DNA of 25,250 nucleotides from Streptomyces sp. NRRL S-337 (GCF_000720175.1 NZ_JOIX01000099.1:1-25250); one strand, 5' to 3'; shown: positions 1 through 7,466, numbered from the stretch's first letter. Program-made: numbers and translations. Notes: a model not told the origin generated them from the sequence alone.

Positions 1-34
1 TGTTTGGGACTGCTGTCGCTTTACGTCCCAAACA
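1..34 (+). repeat. Hairpin repeat copy 1 (H1)
   Basis: A perfect inverted repeat: 9-bp arms TGTTTGGGA and TCCCAAACA flank the 16-nt loop CTGCTGTCGCTTTACG. The same 34 bases occur in the same orientation at 25217-25250, and a related hairpin lies inverted at 285-320. It forms the outer end of the element at 1-320. There is no T-tract, so it is not a canonical intrinsic terminator. Confidence 0.9.
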
Positions 35-692
35 CCGGCCCCTCCGGCCCGTCCCCTCCCGTGAGGGGAATGGGGCGGGTGGGTGGGGGTGGGCGTGGGG
101 GAGGTCCCGTAGGGGACGGTCGAACAGAACCCGTAAGGGTCGCGAAGGCCCCCTGCGGGGCCACAACTCGACGCGCCGGGCGAGGCATTCCCGAAACCTC
201 ACGACACGAGATGCGCACGCAACGACGCGCGCCCCCACACACCCGCACACTCCCCCAACGGGAGGGGACGGGCCGGAGGGGCCTTGTTCGTGGACGTAAA
301 GCGACAGCAGTCCACGAACACGGGGACCGGAGGACGCGGAGGTGGCCGCGGCGGGCCACTTCCATGGGGGCGCGGTCGCCCGCGGGAGCGTCCGCGCCCG
401 CGGCGCGTTCGCGTTCCTGGGGGCGGGCGGCCTCGCGGACCGCGTTCGCCAGGGCTTCCAGGTCGTCGCCGCTGGGGCGGGCCGGGCCGGAGTCGATGGC
501 GAGGCGGACGACCTCCCAGCCGCGGGGCGCGGTCAGCCGCTCGGAGTGCTCGGCGCACAGGTCGTAGCAGTGCGGTTCGGCGTAGGTGGCGAGCGGTCCG
601 AGCACGGCGGTCGAGTCCGCATAGACGTACGTCAGCGTTGCGACGGCGGGGCGGCCGCACGCAGTGCGCGAACAGCGACGTACAGGGCTCAC
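21..692 (-). CDS. DUF3499 family protein with repeat-encoded C-terminal tail
   Basis: Residues 1-124 look like the actinobacterial DUF3499 family: a Cys-rich N-terminal part (C7, C12, C42, C46, the last pair in HCYDLC, consistent with a zinc ribbon), the conserved PRGWEVVRL stretch and an R-R-G-H-L-R-V-L-R end. Family members are about 120-130 residues; this frame runs to 223. The extra 99 residues begin exactly where hairpin H2 begins and are encoded entirely by the repeat element. They are Pro/Arg-rich, include a TTA leucine codon in the H2 loop, and end at a TAA in the H1 loop. I infer that insertion removed the original stop. The GTG start at 692 is chosen because the family motif begins there and a possible -10 (TACCGT) lies 8 nt upstream, implying a leaderless mRNA. 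Function is unknown. The divergent neighbour is the metallopeptidase-like gene, as I recall for mycobacteria. Confidence 0.72.
   Translation of the reverse strand: MSPVRRCSRTACGRPAVATLTYVYADSTAVLGPLATYAEPHCYDLCAEHSERLTAPRGWEVVRLAIDSGPARPSGDDLEALANAVREAARPQERERAAGADAPAGDRAPMEVARRGHLRVLRSPCSWTAVALRPRTRPLRPVPSRWGSVRVCGGARRCVRISCREVSGMPRPARRVVAPQGAFATLTGSVRPSPTGPPPRPPPPTRPIPLTGGDGPEGPVFGT
52..162 (+). other. Row of small tetraloop hairpins in the element
   Basis: Four short perfect hairpins lie in a row, each with a 4-nt loop: 52-69 (7-bp stem, loop CCGT), 104-117 (GTCCC/GGGAC, loop GTAG), 129-140 (ACCC/GGGT, loop GTAA) and 147-162 (GGCCCC/GGGGCC, loop CTGC). GC-rich DNA makes single hairpins cheap, but a run of four is suggestive of a structured transcript or of single-stranded recognition structures. 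Function is unknown. Confidence 0.5.
65..101 (+). other. Potential G-quadruplex tract
   Basis: Seven runs of three to five G occur within 37 bases (65-68, 72-75, 77-79, 81-83, 85-89, 91-93, 97-101), separated by 1-3 nt. This amply meets the usual G-quadruplex pattern on the plus strand. It lies inside the hairpin-ended element. Confidence 0.6.
285..320 (-). repeat. Hairpin repeat copy 2 (H2), inverted
   Basis: Ten-bp arms TGTTCGTGGA and TCCACGAACA flank a 16-nt loop that is the exact reverse complement of the H1 loop. The stem sequence differs from H1 but is still fully complementary, so changes on one arm are matched on the other. Its outer edge (320) touches the codon for the last family-like residue of the DUF3499 protein (321-323). 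Confidence 0.88.
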
Positions 693-700
693 GACGTTGG

Positions 701-706
701 ACGGTA
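701..706 (-). promoter_or_regulatory. Possible -10 for the DUF3499 gene
   Basis: Minus-strand TACCGT sits 8 nt before the GTG at 692, and no Shine-Dalgarno is visible between them. This fits a leaderless transcript. I see no clear -35. Confidence 0.35.
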
Positions 707-997
707 CCGCACTCTTGAGCGGGCCGCGACGACTCTCCCCCGGCTCACCCAACCGTGTCGTCCCGCTTCGTCCGATGCGTCTGACCTGCACCCGCTCGGC
801 CCGTCCTGGGGCGGGCGGGGCGGGACGGTCGGTGTGCGGGAGGGAATACCCTCACGAGTTAGTGCATTTCCGGCCATTCGGCGGGAGTTCCGCGATCTGA
901 TGTGGGGAGGGAAACGAAAGAGATCCGGACCGGTCCGGTCAGCCTGCGACATGCCGCGTCTTGTGGCGGTCTGCGGTTTCCGGCGGTCCGTGACGGC

Positions 998-1003
998 TAC
1001 GCT
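998..1003 (+). promoter_or_regulatory. Possible -10 for the metallopeptidase-like gene
   Basis: TACGCT ends 8 nt before the ATG at 1012, the usual geometry for a leaderless actinobacterial gene. No Shine-Dalgarno precedes either nearby ATG. No -35 match stands out. Confidence 0.4.
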
Positions 1004-1011
1004 CGATGCTG

Positions 1012-1467
1012 ATGGACAGGCCCGTACCTCCCCGACCGGCGGAGCCGCGGCTCCGCCGCCGCGACCGTCACGGCCGCGGCATGCGCGGTCCGATCGCGCC
1101 GCCCCAGGTGCCGCTGTCGGTGACCCGCGCGGACGCCTTCGTGGATCTCGTCTACGACTCGCGGGACCGGCTGGAGCGGCGCTGGCCGCAGCTGGCCCAG
1201 GTCGACTTCATGGTGGTCGAGGTGCCCGGGTTCGGACCGGACGGCGGGGAGGGGCCGGTCGACGAGGAGAGCGTGCCGCTGGGGCGGGTGCTGCCGGCGG
1301 CGGGCGGACATCGCGACCGGATCGTGATCTACCGGCGGCCGGTGGAGATCCGTACGAAGAGCCGGGACGAGCGGGCGCTGCTGGTGCACGAGGTGGTCGT
1401 CGAGCAGGTCGCCGATCTGCTGGGGCTGGCTCCGGAGTCGGTGGACCCGCGCTACGGGCAGGAGTGA
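1012..1467 (+). CDS. Metallopeptidase-family protein with degenerate zinc motif
   Basis: A 151-residue protein resembling the actinobacterial 'metallopeptidase family protein' group (zincin-like). It has a basic N-terminus, then a core starting near residue 38 (VTRADAFVDLVYDS) and a C-terminal helix at the usual active-site place. Classical members carry HExxH; here the region reads HEVVVEQVADLLGL (residues 126-139), so the first His-Glu is present but the second His is Val130. Catalysis through the standard motif therefore looks unlikely. The ATG at 1012 is preferred over the one at 1006 because of its distance from a putative -10 (998-1003). It lies beside DUF3499, as I recall for mycobacteria (Rv3258c/Rv3259). 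It converges with the DUF5719 gene, leaving only 25 bp. Actual function is unknown. Confidence 0.75.
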   Translation: MDRPVPPRPAEPRLRRRDRHGRGMRGPIAPPQVPLSVTRADAFVDLVYDSRDRLERRWPQLAQVDFMVVEVPGFGPDGGEGPVDEESVPLGRVLPAAGGHRDRIVIYRRPVEIRTKSRDERALLVHEVVVEQVADLLGLAPESVDPRYGQE

Positions 1468-1492
1468 GGCCCGTAGCGCGGGCACGGTGTCT

Positions 1493-3055
1493 TCAGTCGG
1501 TGAGCAGGGACAGGTCCTGGCCGGCGGTGGGGACGACGACCGAGCCGCGGTCGTCGGGCAGCGGCTGGACGGTGAAGGCGGGGACGCCGCCCTGGGGGCG
1601 GGCGAGCATCCGGGCCGCGTAGACGGGGCCGCTGCCCGGCTCGGGCTCCACGGTGAGGGCGTAGCCGCCCTTGAGGCCCTGGGGGCGGGGCGGGTCGATG
1701 TCGAGGGTGGTGCCGCCCTTGACCGTGTACGTCTTGGTGACCGGGGTGCCGCCGTCGCTGCCCGCGGAGGCGGTGACCTTCACCTTGGCGTCCTTGCCCT
1801 TCTCGGGGGCGGCCAGGGACAGGGTGCTGCCCTTGGCGCCGTTGTCGGCGGCGGTGGCGCGTTTCTCCACCGGGCGGGTGGCGGGGATGAAGGCCATCTC
1901 CTGGTTGCCGCCCTTGCCTCGGGTGACCCGCAGCGCCGCCGAGACGGGGGCCTTGGCGCCGGGGTCGGTGGGGGTGAGCACCAGGGAGCCGGCCTCGCCC
2001 TTGGTGACGTCCTTGAGGTCCACCGCGGTGGTCATGCCGCTCTTGAGGTGCAGCGTCTCCAGGCCGGCCGGGGTGATCAGGCCGGTGGGGGTGGCGAGTT
2101 GCACCTTCAGGTCGGCGTCGTCGCCGCCGGGGGCGAGGGCGACCAGCCGGACGGAGGTGGCGTCCTTGGGGATACCGGGGAGGACCACGCTCGGGGCGGG
2201 GTCGGCGGCGGGCGGTAGCCAGTCGCTGCCGAGCTTGTTGTCGGTGGCCTGGACGGCGGCGCCGACCCGGCCCTCGCGGGCGAGGACGTGCAGGGTGGCG
2301 TTGGTGGCGGGGCGGGTGGTGAGGGTGGAGAGCAGGACGGGGACGGTGGTGTGCGGGGGGACGGTGATGTCCTCGCCGGCCGAGCCGCCCAACGAGCCGT
2401 CCTTGCCGCGCAGTTCGAGGTCGACGACGGCGGGGGTGGTGTCGGGGTTGGTGAGGTGGACGTAGTCCTGGCGGTCGGTGGCGGTGCTGACGCCGGGGAA
2501 CCAGAACGTGGTGTCGGGGGTGGGGCAGCTCAGCCCGAGCAGGCCGCGGCCGGCGCCGGCCGCGACGGTGGTGGTCTGCTGGACGGTCCAGCCGGGGGCG
2601 AGGGTGCCGTCGGCCGCGCCCACGAGGGCGGGGGCGCCGGCCCGGTCGGTGGTCGTGGTGACCGGCTTGCCGGCCTGCCGGAGGGGGACGACGGGCGTGG
2701 TGTCGGCGGGCGGGACGGTGGTGCGGCCGGTGTCCGCGGCCTTGGACCTGCCGCCCTTCTTCTTGCCGTCGCCGGCGCCGGCGTCCTTGACGGTCCCGGC
2801 GGGCAGCAGCTTCGCGGTGCCCTTCTTGGTGTCGGCGCCGGCCGCGGCGCCCTGGGGGACGAAGGCGGTGTAGGTGGTCTCGCCGACGTCGGAGGAGGTG
2901 GGCGGGGGGCAGAGCAGCGCGGAGCGCTGGACGGGCAGCCGGGCGGCGCCGCCGGGGGGCTTCGGGGTGCCTCCGGGGGCCGCGACGGCGGCGATGCCGG
3001 TGACGGCGGCCAGCGCGGCGGCCGCGCCGATCAGGGACGTCATGGTGCGCTTCAC
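1493..3055 (-). CDS. Secreted DUF5719 family protein
   Basis: A 520-residue protein that begins with a signal peptide: K-R at residues 2-3, a hydrophobic Ala/Val/Leu stretch at about 8-26, and small residues before a Pro/Gly-rich mature start. The rest is Thr/Ala/Val/Gly-rich with many short beta-strand-like segments and no catalytic motif that I recognise. It resembles the DUF5719 proteins found next to large glycosyltransferases in streptomycetes. The GTG start overlaps the TGA of the upstream glycosyltransferase by 4 nt (GTGA), so the two are probably translationally coupled and may work together. It probably acts outside the membrane in building or binding an envelope glycan; that role is inference from context. 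The DUF assignment is from memory of the neighbourhood and protein character. Confidence 0.75.
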   Translation of the reverse strand: MKRTMTSLIGAAAALAAVTGIAAVAAPGGTPKPPGGAARLPVQRSALLCPPPTSSDVGETTYTAFVPQGAAAGADTKKGTAKLLPAGTVKDAGAGDGKKKGGRSKAADTGRTTVPPADTTPVVPLRQAGKPVTTTTDRAGAPALVGAADGTLAPGWTVQQTTTVAAGAGRGLLGLSCPTPDTTFWFPGVSTATDRQDYVHLTNPDTTPAVVDLELRGKDGSLGGSAGEDITVPPHTTVPVLLSTLTTRPATNATLHVLAREGRVGAAVQATDNKLGSDWLPPAADPAPSVVLPGIPKDATSVRLVALAPGGDDADLKVQLATPTGLITPAGLETLHLKSGMTTAVDLKDVTKGEAGSLVLTPTDPGAKAPVSAALRVTRGKGGNQEMAFIPATRPVEKRATAADNGAKGSTLSLAAPEKGKDAKVKVTASAGSDGGTPVTKTYTVKGGTTLDIDPPRPQGLKGGYALTVEPEPGSGPVYAARMLARPQGGVPAFTVQPLPDDRGSVVVPTAGQDLSLLTD

Positions 3056-6000
3056 TGCTGGTCGCTCCCGTCACGGTGCGGCTCGGGGTAGGAGCCGGGG
3101 GGCCCGGCGTACCCCGGGTACACGGTGCCGTCGTCGTAGGGCTGTTGCTGGGGCTGCGGCGTGCCGTCCGGGTACGGCTGCTGGGCGTAGCCGTACGGGT
3201 CGTAGGCGCCGGCCTGGTAGGGGTCGCCGGGGTAGGTGCCGGTCTGCTGGTAGGGGTCCGCCTGCGGGTACTGGCCGCCGTACTGCGTGCCCTGGTACGG
3301 GTCGTAGGGCTGCTGCTCGGCGGCGTGCTGGCCGGGGGCGGCCGGCCAGTCCTCGTAGGAGGGCTGCTGCGGTACGGCGGCGTACGGGTCGCCGGTCGCG
3401 GCGGGTTCCTGGGGGGCCGCCGGGTCGGCGGCCGGAGCGGGCGGCTCCTCGCCGGCGCGGGCGGCCGGGATGGCGGCGTCGGCCGCTTCGGGGCTGCCGG
3501 CGGCCTCGGCCTGGGCGCGCAGCCGGCGGGCCCGGCGGCCGTCGCCGGTGGCCGCGGCGGCCTGTGCGGCGGCGTCGTCCTCGGGCAGGTCGTCGTCGAT
3601 CTCGCGGCGGCGGCCGGGCAGGGCGAGGACGACCAGGACGACGGCGAGCAGGCCCTGGGCCCACAGCCACAGGGTGTGGCCGAGCGGGTTCTCGTGGGTG
3701 AGGTCGAGCCGGCCGCCGTTGGAGGGCAGGGTGAAGCCCTGGGCCCAGCCGTCGACGGTGACGGGCTTGAGCGGGGTGCCGTCGAGGGTGGCCTGCCAGC
3801 CCTCGTCGGCGGCGTCGGCGAGGCGCAGCACCCGGCCGGCGGGCCCGGCGGGCAGCTTGGTGTGTGCCTCGACGGGCCCGGCGGCCACGGCCGTGGGGGC
3901 GGCGGCCTCGCCGGCGGTGGTGCCGTCCTGGGCCTGGGGCGGGACGATCGAGACGCGGGAGACCCGGCGGTCGACCCGCCACAGGGCGCTGCCGTCCTCC
4001 TGGCTGAGCCGGGTCAGGCCCGGGGTGGCGTCCAGGACGCGGCCCATCTCGCGCGGGGCGCCGCTCCTGACCAGGACGTAGCGGACCGCGTAGCCGCCGA
4101 GCTGGTTGGTCTGGTCGGCGCCGGAGCCGGCGACGAGGTTGGCGACGATGCTGCCGAACCGCTTGTCCTCCCCGGCCTCGGCGGCCAGGTCGGCGTCGCC
4201 GAGGCGGGCGCCGGAGCCGCGGACGAGGGTGTAGGAGACGTGTCCGGGGGTGCCGTCGAGGACGAGGGTGCGGGGCCGGTCGGCGCTGCCGGACTCCTCG
4301 GCGACGAACGCCGGGACCTGTTCGGGGCCGCGCCGTTCCAGCGGGCCGGCCGCGCCGGTGATCATCCAGCTGACCGCGGCGTAGAGCGGGGCGAGCACGG
4401 ACGCCAGCGCGATCAGCACGGCGACCGGTTGCTTCCAGCCGAAGCCGAGGCTGGCCATGCGGGTGCGGATGCCTTCGGCGCCGAGCGCGGCGGCGCAGAG
4501 CAGGGCCAGGCCGTAGACGAGGACGGCGGGGCCGGTCCAGCCGGAGCCGTTGCCGAGCGCGGCGAAGAGCAGGCCGGTGAGGGCGACGGCCCAGGCGGTG
4601 CGGATGGCGAGCTGGCGGGCGTCGCGCAGGGTCGCGGCGAGCGCGGCGAGGACGATGCCGAGGAGCAGCAGCCCGCCGGTGGCCTTGGGGCCGCCGGGGC
4701 TGAGGCCGATGAGGTCGAGGACGGAGGCGGAGCCGGTGCCGTAGCCGAGGCCGGCCTCCTGGAAGAAGCGGGACGGGTGGGTCAGCAGGGACAGCGACCA
4801 GGGGGCGAGCACGACGAGCGGGGCGAGGACTGCGGCCAGGAACCGCAGTCCGTGGGCGACGATCTGGTCGCGGCTGCCATCGACGAGCCGCAGCACCAGC
4901 AGGCCGACGCCGAGCAGGACGGCCATCGGCCAGACCACGGGGGTGAAGGCCGTGGTGAAGGTGATCAGCAGGGCGTACGCCCAGGTGGCGCGCCAGCTGG
5001 GGCGGGTGCCGACCGGGAGCCGCAGTCCCCACGCGGCGATCGCGGCGCGTGCCATGAGGGGCAGCAGGATCGCGAGGACGGCGGTGCCCAGGCGGCCGCC
5101 GGCCAGTGCGCCGGCCGCGGCGGGCAGGAAGGCGTAGGCGATGCTGCCCCAGGCCCGCAGCAGCCGGGAGGTGACCAGCGGGCGGGAGGCGAAGTAGGCG
5201 GTGAGGCCGGCCAGCGGGACGGAGCAGACCAGCAGCAGGGTCAGCGTGAAGCCGGTGGAGCCGAGGAAGACGCTGGAGACCAGGGCGACGACGGCCAGGT
5301 AGGGCGGTGCGGCGGCGCTGTCGCCGGTGCCCACCGCGTGCCAGCTGTCGAGGTACGCCGACCACAGGTCGGAGACGCTGCCGGGGGCGGGCAGCAGTGC
5401 GCCGCCGGTGAGGGCGCCGGAGCCGAGCAGCCCGCGGCAGGCGATCAGCGAGACGAGAAGCAGGACGAGGAAGAGGACCGGGGCCGGTTTGCGGGCGATC
5501 CGCTTGAGCCGGGCGAACTGCTCGATCTCCAGGAAGTCGGCGTCGTCGCCGCCGGGTCCGGATTCGACGGCGCCGTGCCGGCCGGCCGAGGCCACGTCGG
5601 GGGCGGCCCGGCCGGCGAGGTTGCCGGCGATCTGCTCGACGGTGGCCCGGACGGTCGCGCCGGGCGGCGGGAAGAGCGGCCGCAGCTCGCTCGCCTCCAC
5701 CGCGGGGCGGCCTCTGCGTTTGCGGGCGGCGAGGATCTTGCCGGGCCGCAGCAGGGTGCCGAAGAGGCCGGCGAGTTCGTCGAGGGCCTGGCCGGGGACC
5801 TTGCCGACGAGGTAGGCGAGGACCCGCAGGAGGGTGCCGAGCAGCAGCCGCAGCAGGACGTACGGCAGGATCCGGCCGCGGGTGTTGGTGAGCAGGGTGT
5901 AGACGGCGCCGGCCTTGTCGACGCGGTGCGGGTTGGCCACGGAGCGGCCGACGCAGTCGATGGGGCGGCGTTCGCGGGCGGCGGCCTCGGCGTGCCGGAG

Positions 6001-6813
6001 GACGGCGTCCGGGGCGACGAGGACCTGGTGGCCGGCGGCCTGGGCGCGCCAGCACAGGTCGACGTCATCGCGCATCAGGGGCAGCCGGCGGTCGAAGCCG
6101 CCCAACTCCTCGTAGACGTCGCGGCGGATGAGCATGCCGGCGGTGGAGACCGACAGCACCGGGCGGACCTGGTCGTGCTGGCCCTGGTCCTGTTCGCGGC
6201 GGTCCAGGCCGGTCCAACGGCGGCCGCTGCGGGCGATGCTGACCCCGGCTTCGAGGAGCTGGCGGCGGTCGTACCAGCTGCGCAGCTTGGGGCCGACGAT
6301 GACGGCGGAGGGGCTGGCGTCGGCGACCCGCAGCAGTTCGGCGAGGGCGTCGGGCTCGGGGGCGCAGTCGTCGTGCAGCAGCCACAGCCACTGGACCGGT
6401 TCGCCGTGCGGCAGTTCCGGCATGTCGTAGGCCTCGTCGCGCCAGGTGCGGCTGACCGGGTCCCAGCCGCTGGGGCGGCGCAGGTACGGCAGGTCGTCCG
6501 GGCCGAGCAGGGGGGCGGTGCGGACCGCCTCGTCGACGGCGGTGCCGAATCCGGAGCGGCGGGCGAGATGCAGTACGCGTTCGTCGCCGAGGGATTCGGT
6601 GAGCAGCTGGGCGGAGTGGTCCGCGCTGCCGGTGTCGGCGCCGATGGCGTTCTGCACCGGGCGTTCCTGGCCGAGCAGGCCGGTGAGCGCGTCGGGCAGC
6701 CAGCGGGCGCCGTCGTGGGAGACGATCACGGCGGTGACGACGTGCCGCGGGAACTCTGGTGTGGCGGCTGCATATGAGGCGGCCTGCGCCGCCGACTGGC
6801 TGTGCACGGACAT
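3052..6813 (-). CDS. Large membrane family 2 glycosyltransferase (1253 aa)
   Basis: The N-terminal part (about residues 25-290) is a GT-A fold family 2 glycosyltransferase. It opens with VTAVIVSHDGARWLPDAL, has an acidic LLHDDC motif near residue 145 in the place of the metal-binding DxD, and GGFDRRLPLMRDDVDLCWR near 240-260 with the expected acidic acceptor-site residues. A long multispanning region follows (about 440-860, starting VLFLVLLLVSLIAC), then an extracytoplasmic-looking segment, a last membrane helix (about 1043-1065) and a disordered tail (about 1073-1253) rich in Pro, Gln, Tyr and Asp with five Asp-Pro-Tyr motifs. The sugar and acceptor cannot be read from sequence; transfer to a polyprenyl-linked envelope glycan is likely. 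It heads an operon with the DUF5719 gene (GTGA overlap). Start at the ATG at 6813, preceded by a GGAGG-like site about 11 nt upstream. Confidence 0.85.
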   Translation of the reverse strand: MSVHSQSAAQAASYAAATPEFPRHVVTAVIVSHDGARWLPDALTGLLGQERPVQNAIGADTGSADHSAQLLTESLGDERVLHLARRSGFGTAVDEAVRTAPLLGPDDLPYLRRPSGWDPVSRTWRDEAYDMPELPHGEPVQWLWLLHDDCAPEPDALAELLRVADASPSAVIVGPKLRSWYDRRQLLEAGVSIARSGRRWTGLDRREQDQGQHDQVRPVLSVSTAGMLIRRDVYEELGGFDRRLPLMRDDVDLCWRAQAAGHQVLVAPDAVLRHAEAAARERRPIDCVGRSVANPHRVDKAGAVYTLLTNTRGRILPYVLLRLLLGTLLRVLAYLVGKVPGQALDELAGLFGTLLRPGKILAARKRRGRPAVEASELRPLFPPPGATVRATVEQIAGNLAGRAAPDVASAGRHGAVESGPGGDDADFLEIEQFARLKRIARKPAPVLFLVLLLVSLIACRGLLGSGALTGGALLPAPGSVSDLWSAYLDSWHAVGTGDSAAAPPYLAVVALVSSVFLGSTGFTLTLLLVCSVPLAGLTAYFASRPLVTSRLLRAWGSIAYAFLPAAAGALAGGRLGTAVLAILLPLMARAAIAAWGLRLPVGTRPSWRATWAYALLITFTTAFTPVVWPMAVLLGVGLLVLRLVDGSRDQIVAHGLRFLAAVLAPLVVLAPWSLSLLTHPSRFFQEAGLGYGTGSASVLDLIGLSPGGPKATGGLLLLGIVLAALAATLRDARQLAIRTAWAVALTGLLFAALGNGSGWTGPAVLVYGLALLCAAALGAEGIRTRMASLGFGWKQPVAVLIALASVLAPLYAAVSWMITGAAGPLERRGPEQVPAFVAEESGSADRPRTLVLDGTPGHVSYTLVRGSGARLGDADLAAEAGEDKRFGSIVANLVAGSGADQTNQLGGYAVRYVLVRSGAPREMGRVLDATPGLTRLSQEDGSALWRVDRRVSRVSIVPPQAQDGTTAGEAAAPTAVAAGPVEAHTKLPAGPAGRVLRLADAADEGWQATLDGTPLKPVTVDGWAQGFTLPSNGGRLDLTHENPLGHTLWLWAQGLLAVVLVVLALPGRRREIDDDLPEDDAAAQAAAATGDGRRARRLRAQAEAAGSPEAADAAIPAARAGEEPPAPAADPAAPQEPAATGDPYAAVPQQPSYEDWPAAPGQHAAEQQPYDPYQGTQYGGQYPQADPYQQTGTYPGDPYQAGAYDPYGYAQQPYPDGTPQPQQQPYDDGTVYPGYAGPPGSYPEPHRDGSDQQ

Positions 6814-6955
6814 CGAGGTACGGGCCCTCCGGACCCGGGAGTTCGAAGGCCCGCGGCGAAGTCGCTTTCAGGCCCCGCCCCCGGAAGACACTGCGACGGA
6901 CTACGAGGCGACGCGCGCGCCCCGGTGGGCGGCGGCGCATCTCGGACGGGGCCCC

Positions 6956-6961
6956 ACACTA
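6956..6961 (-). promoter_or_regulatory. Possible -10 for the glycosyltransferase operon
   Basis: Minus-strand TAGTGT fits the TANNNT -10 pattern and lies downstream of the whiB terminator and about 143 bp before the glycosyltransferase start. No good -35 is seen. The rest of the 317-bp gap 6814-7130 holds only this site and the terminator. Confidence 0.35.
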
Positions 6962-7003
6962 ATGGTTCGTGCCGGTGCCCCGACCGGGCCCGTACACAGC
7001 AGT

Positions 7004-7034
7004 CCGCCTCCGGCGCCCGGTGCGCTGGAGGCGG
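7004..7034 (-). terminator. whiB transcription terminator hairpin
   Basis: A long stem of 13 pairs: CCGCCTCC pairs with GGAGGCGG, continued inward through one G-U pair and GCGC/GCGC to a 5-nt loop. It begins about 97 nt past the whiB stop. There is no U-tract, as is common in Streptomyces terminators. It should separate whiB from the glycosyltransferase operon on the same strand. Confidence 0.75.
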
Positions 7035-7130
7035 AGTGTTCGGTATAGGGGGATATGGGGAGTTGGGGCGGTGCGGCGGCGGGGTCCGAGAGACCGCGCG
7101 CCCTGGGCGGGGGTGGCTGACTCGTCACGG

Positions 7131-7394
7131 TCAGACGGCGGCCTTCTTGAGCCGGCGCCGCTCGCGCTCCGACAGACCGCCCCAAATGCCGAAGCGCTCG
7201 TCGTTGGCGAGGGCGTATTCGAGGCATTCGGACCGGACTTCACAGGCGAGACAGACCTTCTTCGCCTCGCGGGTGGAGCCACCCTTCTCCGGGAAGAAGG
7301 ACTCGGGGTCGGTCTGGGCGCACAGTGCGCGCTCCTGCCAGCCGAGCTCCTCGTCCGCCTCCTCGACCAGCAATTCCTGGAACAGCTCGGTCAT
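7131..7394 (-). CDS. whiB: WhiB sporulation regulator (iron-sulfur protein)
   Basis: An 87-residue Wbl-family protein. The four cluster-binding cysteines are C25, C48, C51 and C57 (the C-X2-C-X5-C triad plus a distal Cys), followed by the G-I-W-G-G turn at 69-73 and a basic C-terminal helix (RERRRLKKA) that contacts DNA. Length and sequence match Streptomyces WhiB, the orthologue of mycobacterial WhiB2/WhmD, rather than other Wbl paralogues. In Streptomyces it holds a [4Fe-4S] cluster and acts with WhiA to start sporulation septation in aerial hyphae. The ATG at 7394 has a GAGGGG site 5 nt upstream. The gene is monocistronic, with its own terminator at 7004-7034 and a long upstream region; divergent cysteine dioxygenase and F420 genes follow, as fbiA and fbiB do beside whiB2 in mycobacteria. 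Confidence 0.95.
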   Translation of the reverse strand: MTELFQELLVEEADEELGWQERALCAQTDPESFFPEKGGSTREAKKVCLACEVRSECLEYALANDERFGIWGGLSERERRRLKKAAV

Positions 7395-7466
7395 GTGCGC
7401 CCCTCGTCTGTCTTTACGTCCCCGTGATCAAGCCGTGATCGATTTCGGCTGAACGACACGAGTGAA

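Larger units (their letters stand above)
1..320. repeat. MITE-like element with hairpin termini
   Basis: The two ends mirror each other. Each hairpin (1-34 and 285-320) is followed inward by the same 26-bp sequence: positions 37-62 equal the reverse complement of 258-283. The interior of about 195 bp carries a G-run tract and several small hairpins and no convincing gene. The architecture (terminal inverted repeats, no transposase, multi-copy hairpin) resembles a non-autonomous mobile element or a dispersed structured repeat. The inner edge abuts the last family-like codon of the DUF3499 gene exactly. The outer flank lies outside the window, so a target-site duplication cannot be seen. Confidence 0.65.
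693..1011. other. Divergent intergenic region with a 14-bp palindrome
   Basis: This 319-bp stretch separates the DUF3499 and metallopeptidase-like genes. No gene is evident. It contains the perfect palindrome CCGGACCGGTCCGG at 925-938, placed between the two divergent starts where an operator could sit, and the putative -10 elements for each gene at its edges. The palindrome could also be chance in such GC-rich DNA. Confidence 0.45.

Noticed and set aside
1..34. Linear-chromosome telomere end
   Set aside because: The terminal hairpin resembles a telomere palindrome superficially, but the same sequence occurs at the other end in the same orientation and inside at 285-320, and core genes lie next to it.
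1452..3074. A 540-codon Arg/His/Pro-rich minus-strand frame over the DUF5719 gene
   Set aside because: The composition is that of an out-of-frame read of a GC-rich gene; the overlapping frame has a signal peptide and a normal composition.
3076..6777. A 1233-codon open frame on the plus strand opposite the large glycosyltransferase
   Set aside because: It mirrors the glycosyltransferase codon pattern, is almost entirely Gly/Ala/Val/Asp/Glu with no family motif, and arises because stop codons are rare in high-GC DNA.
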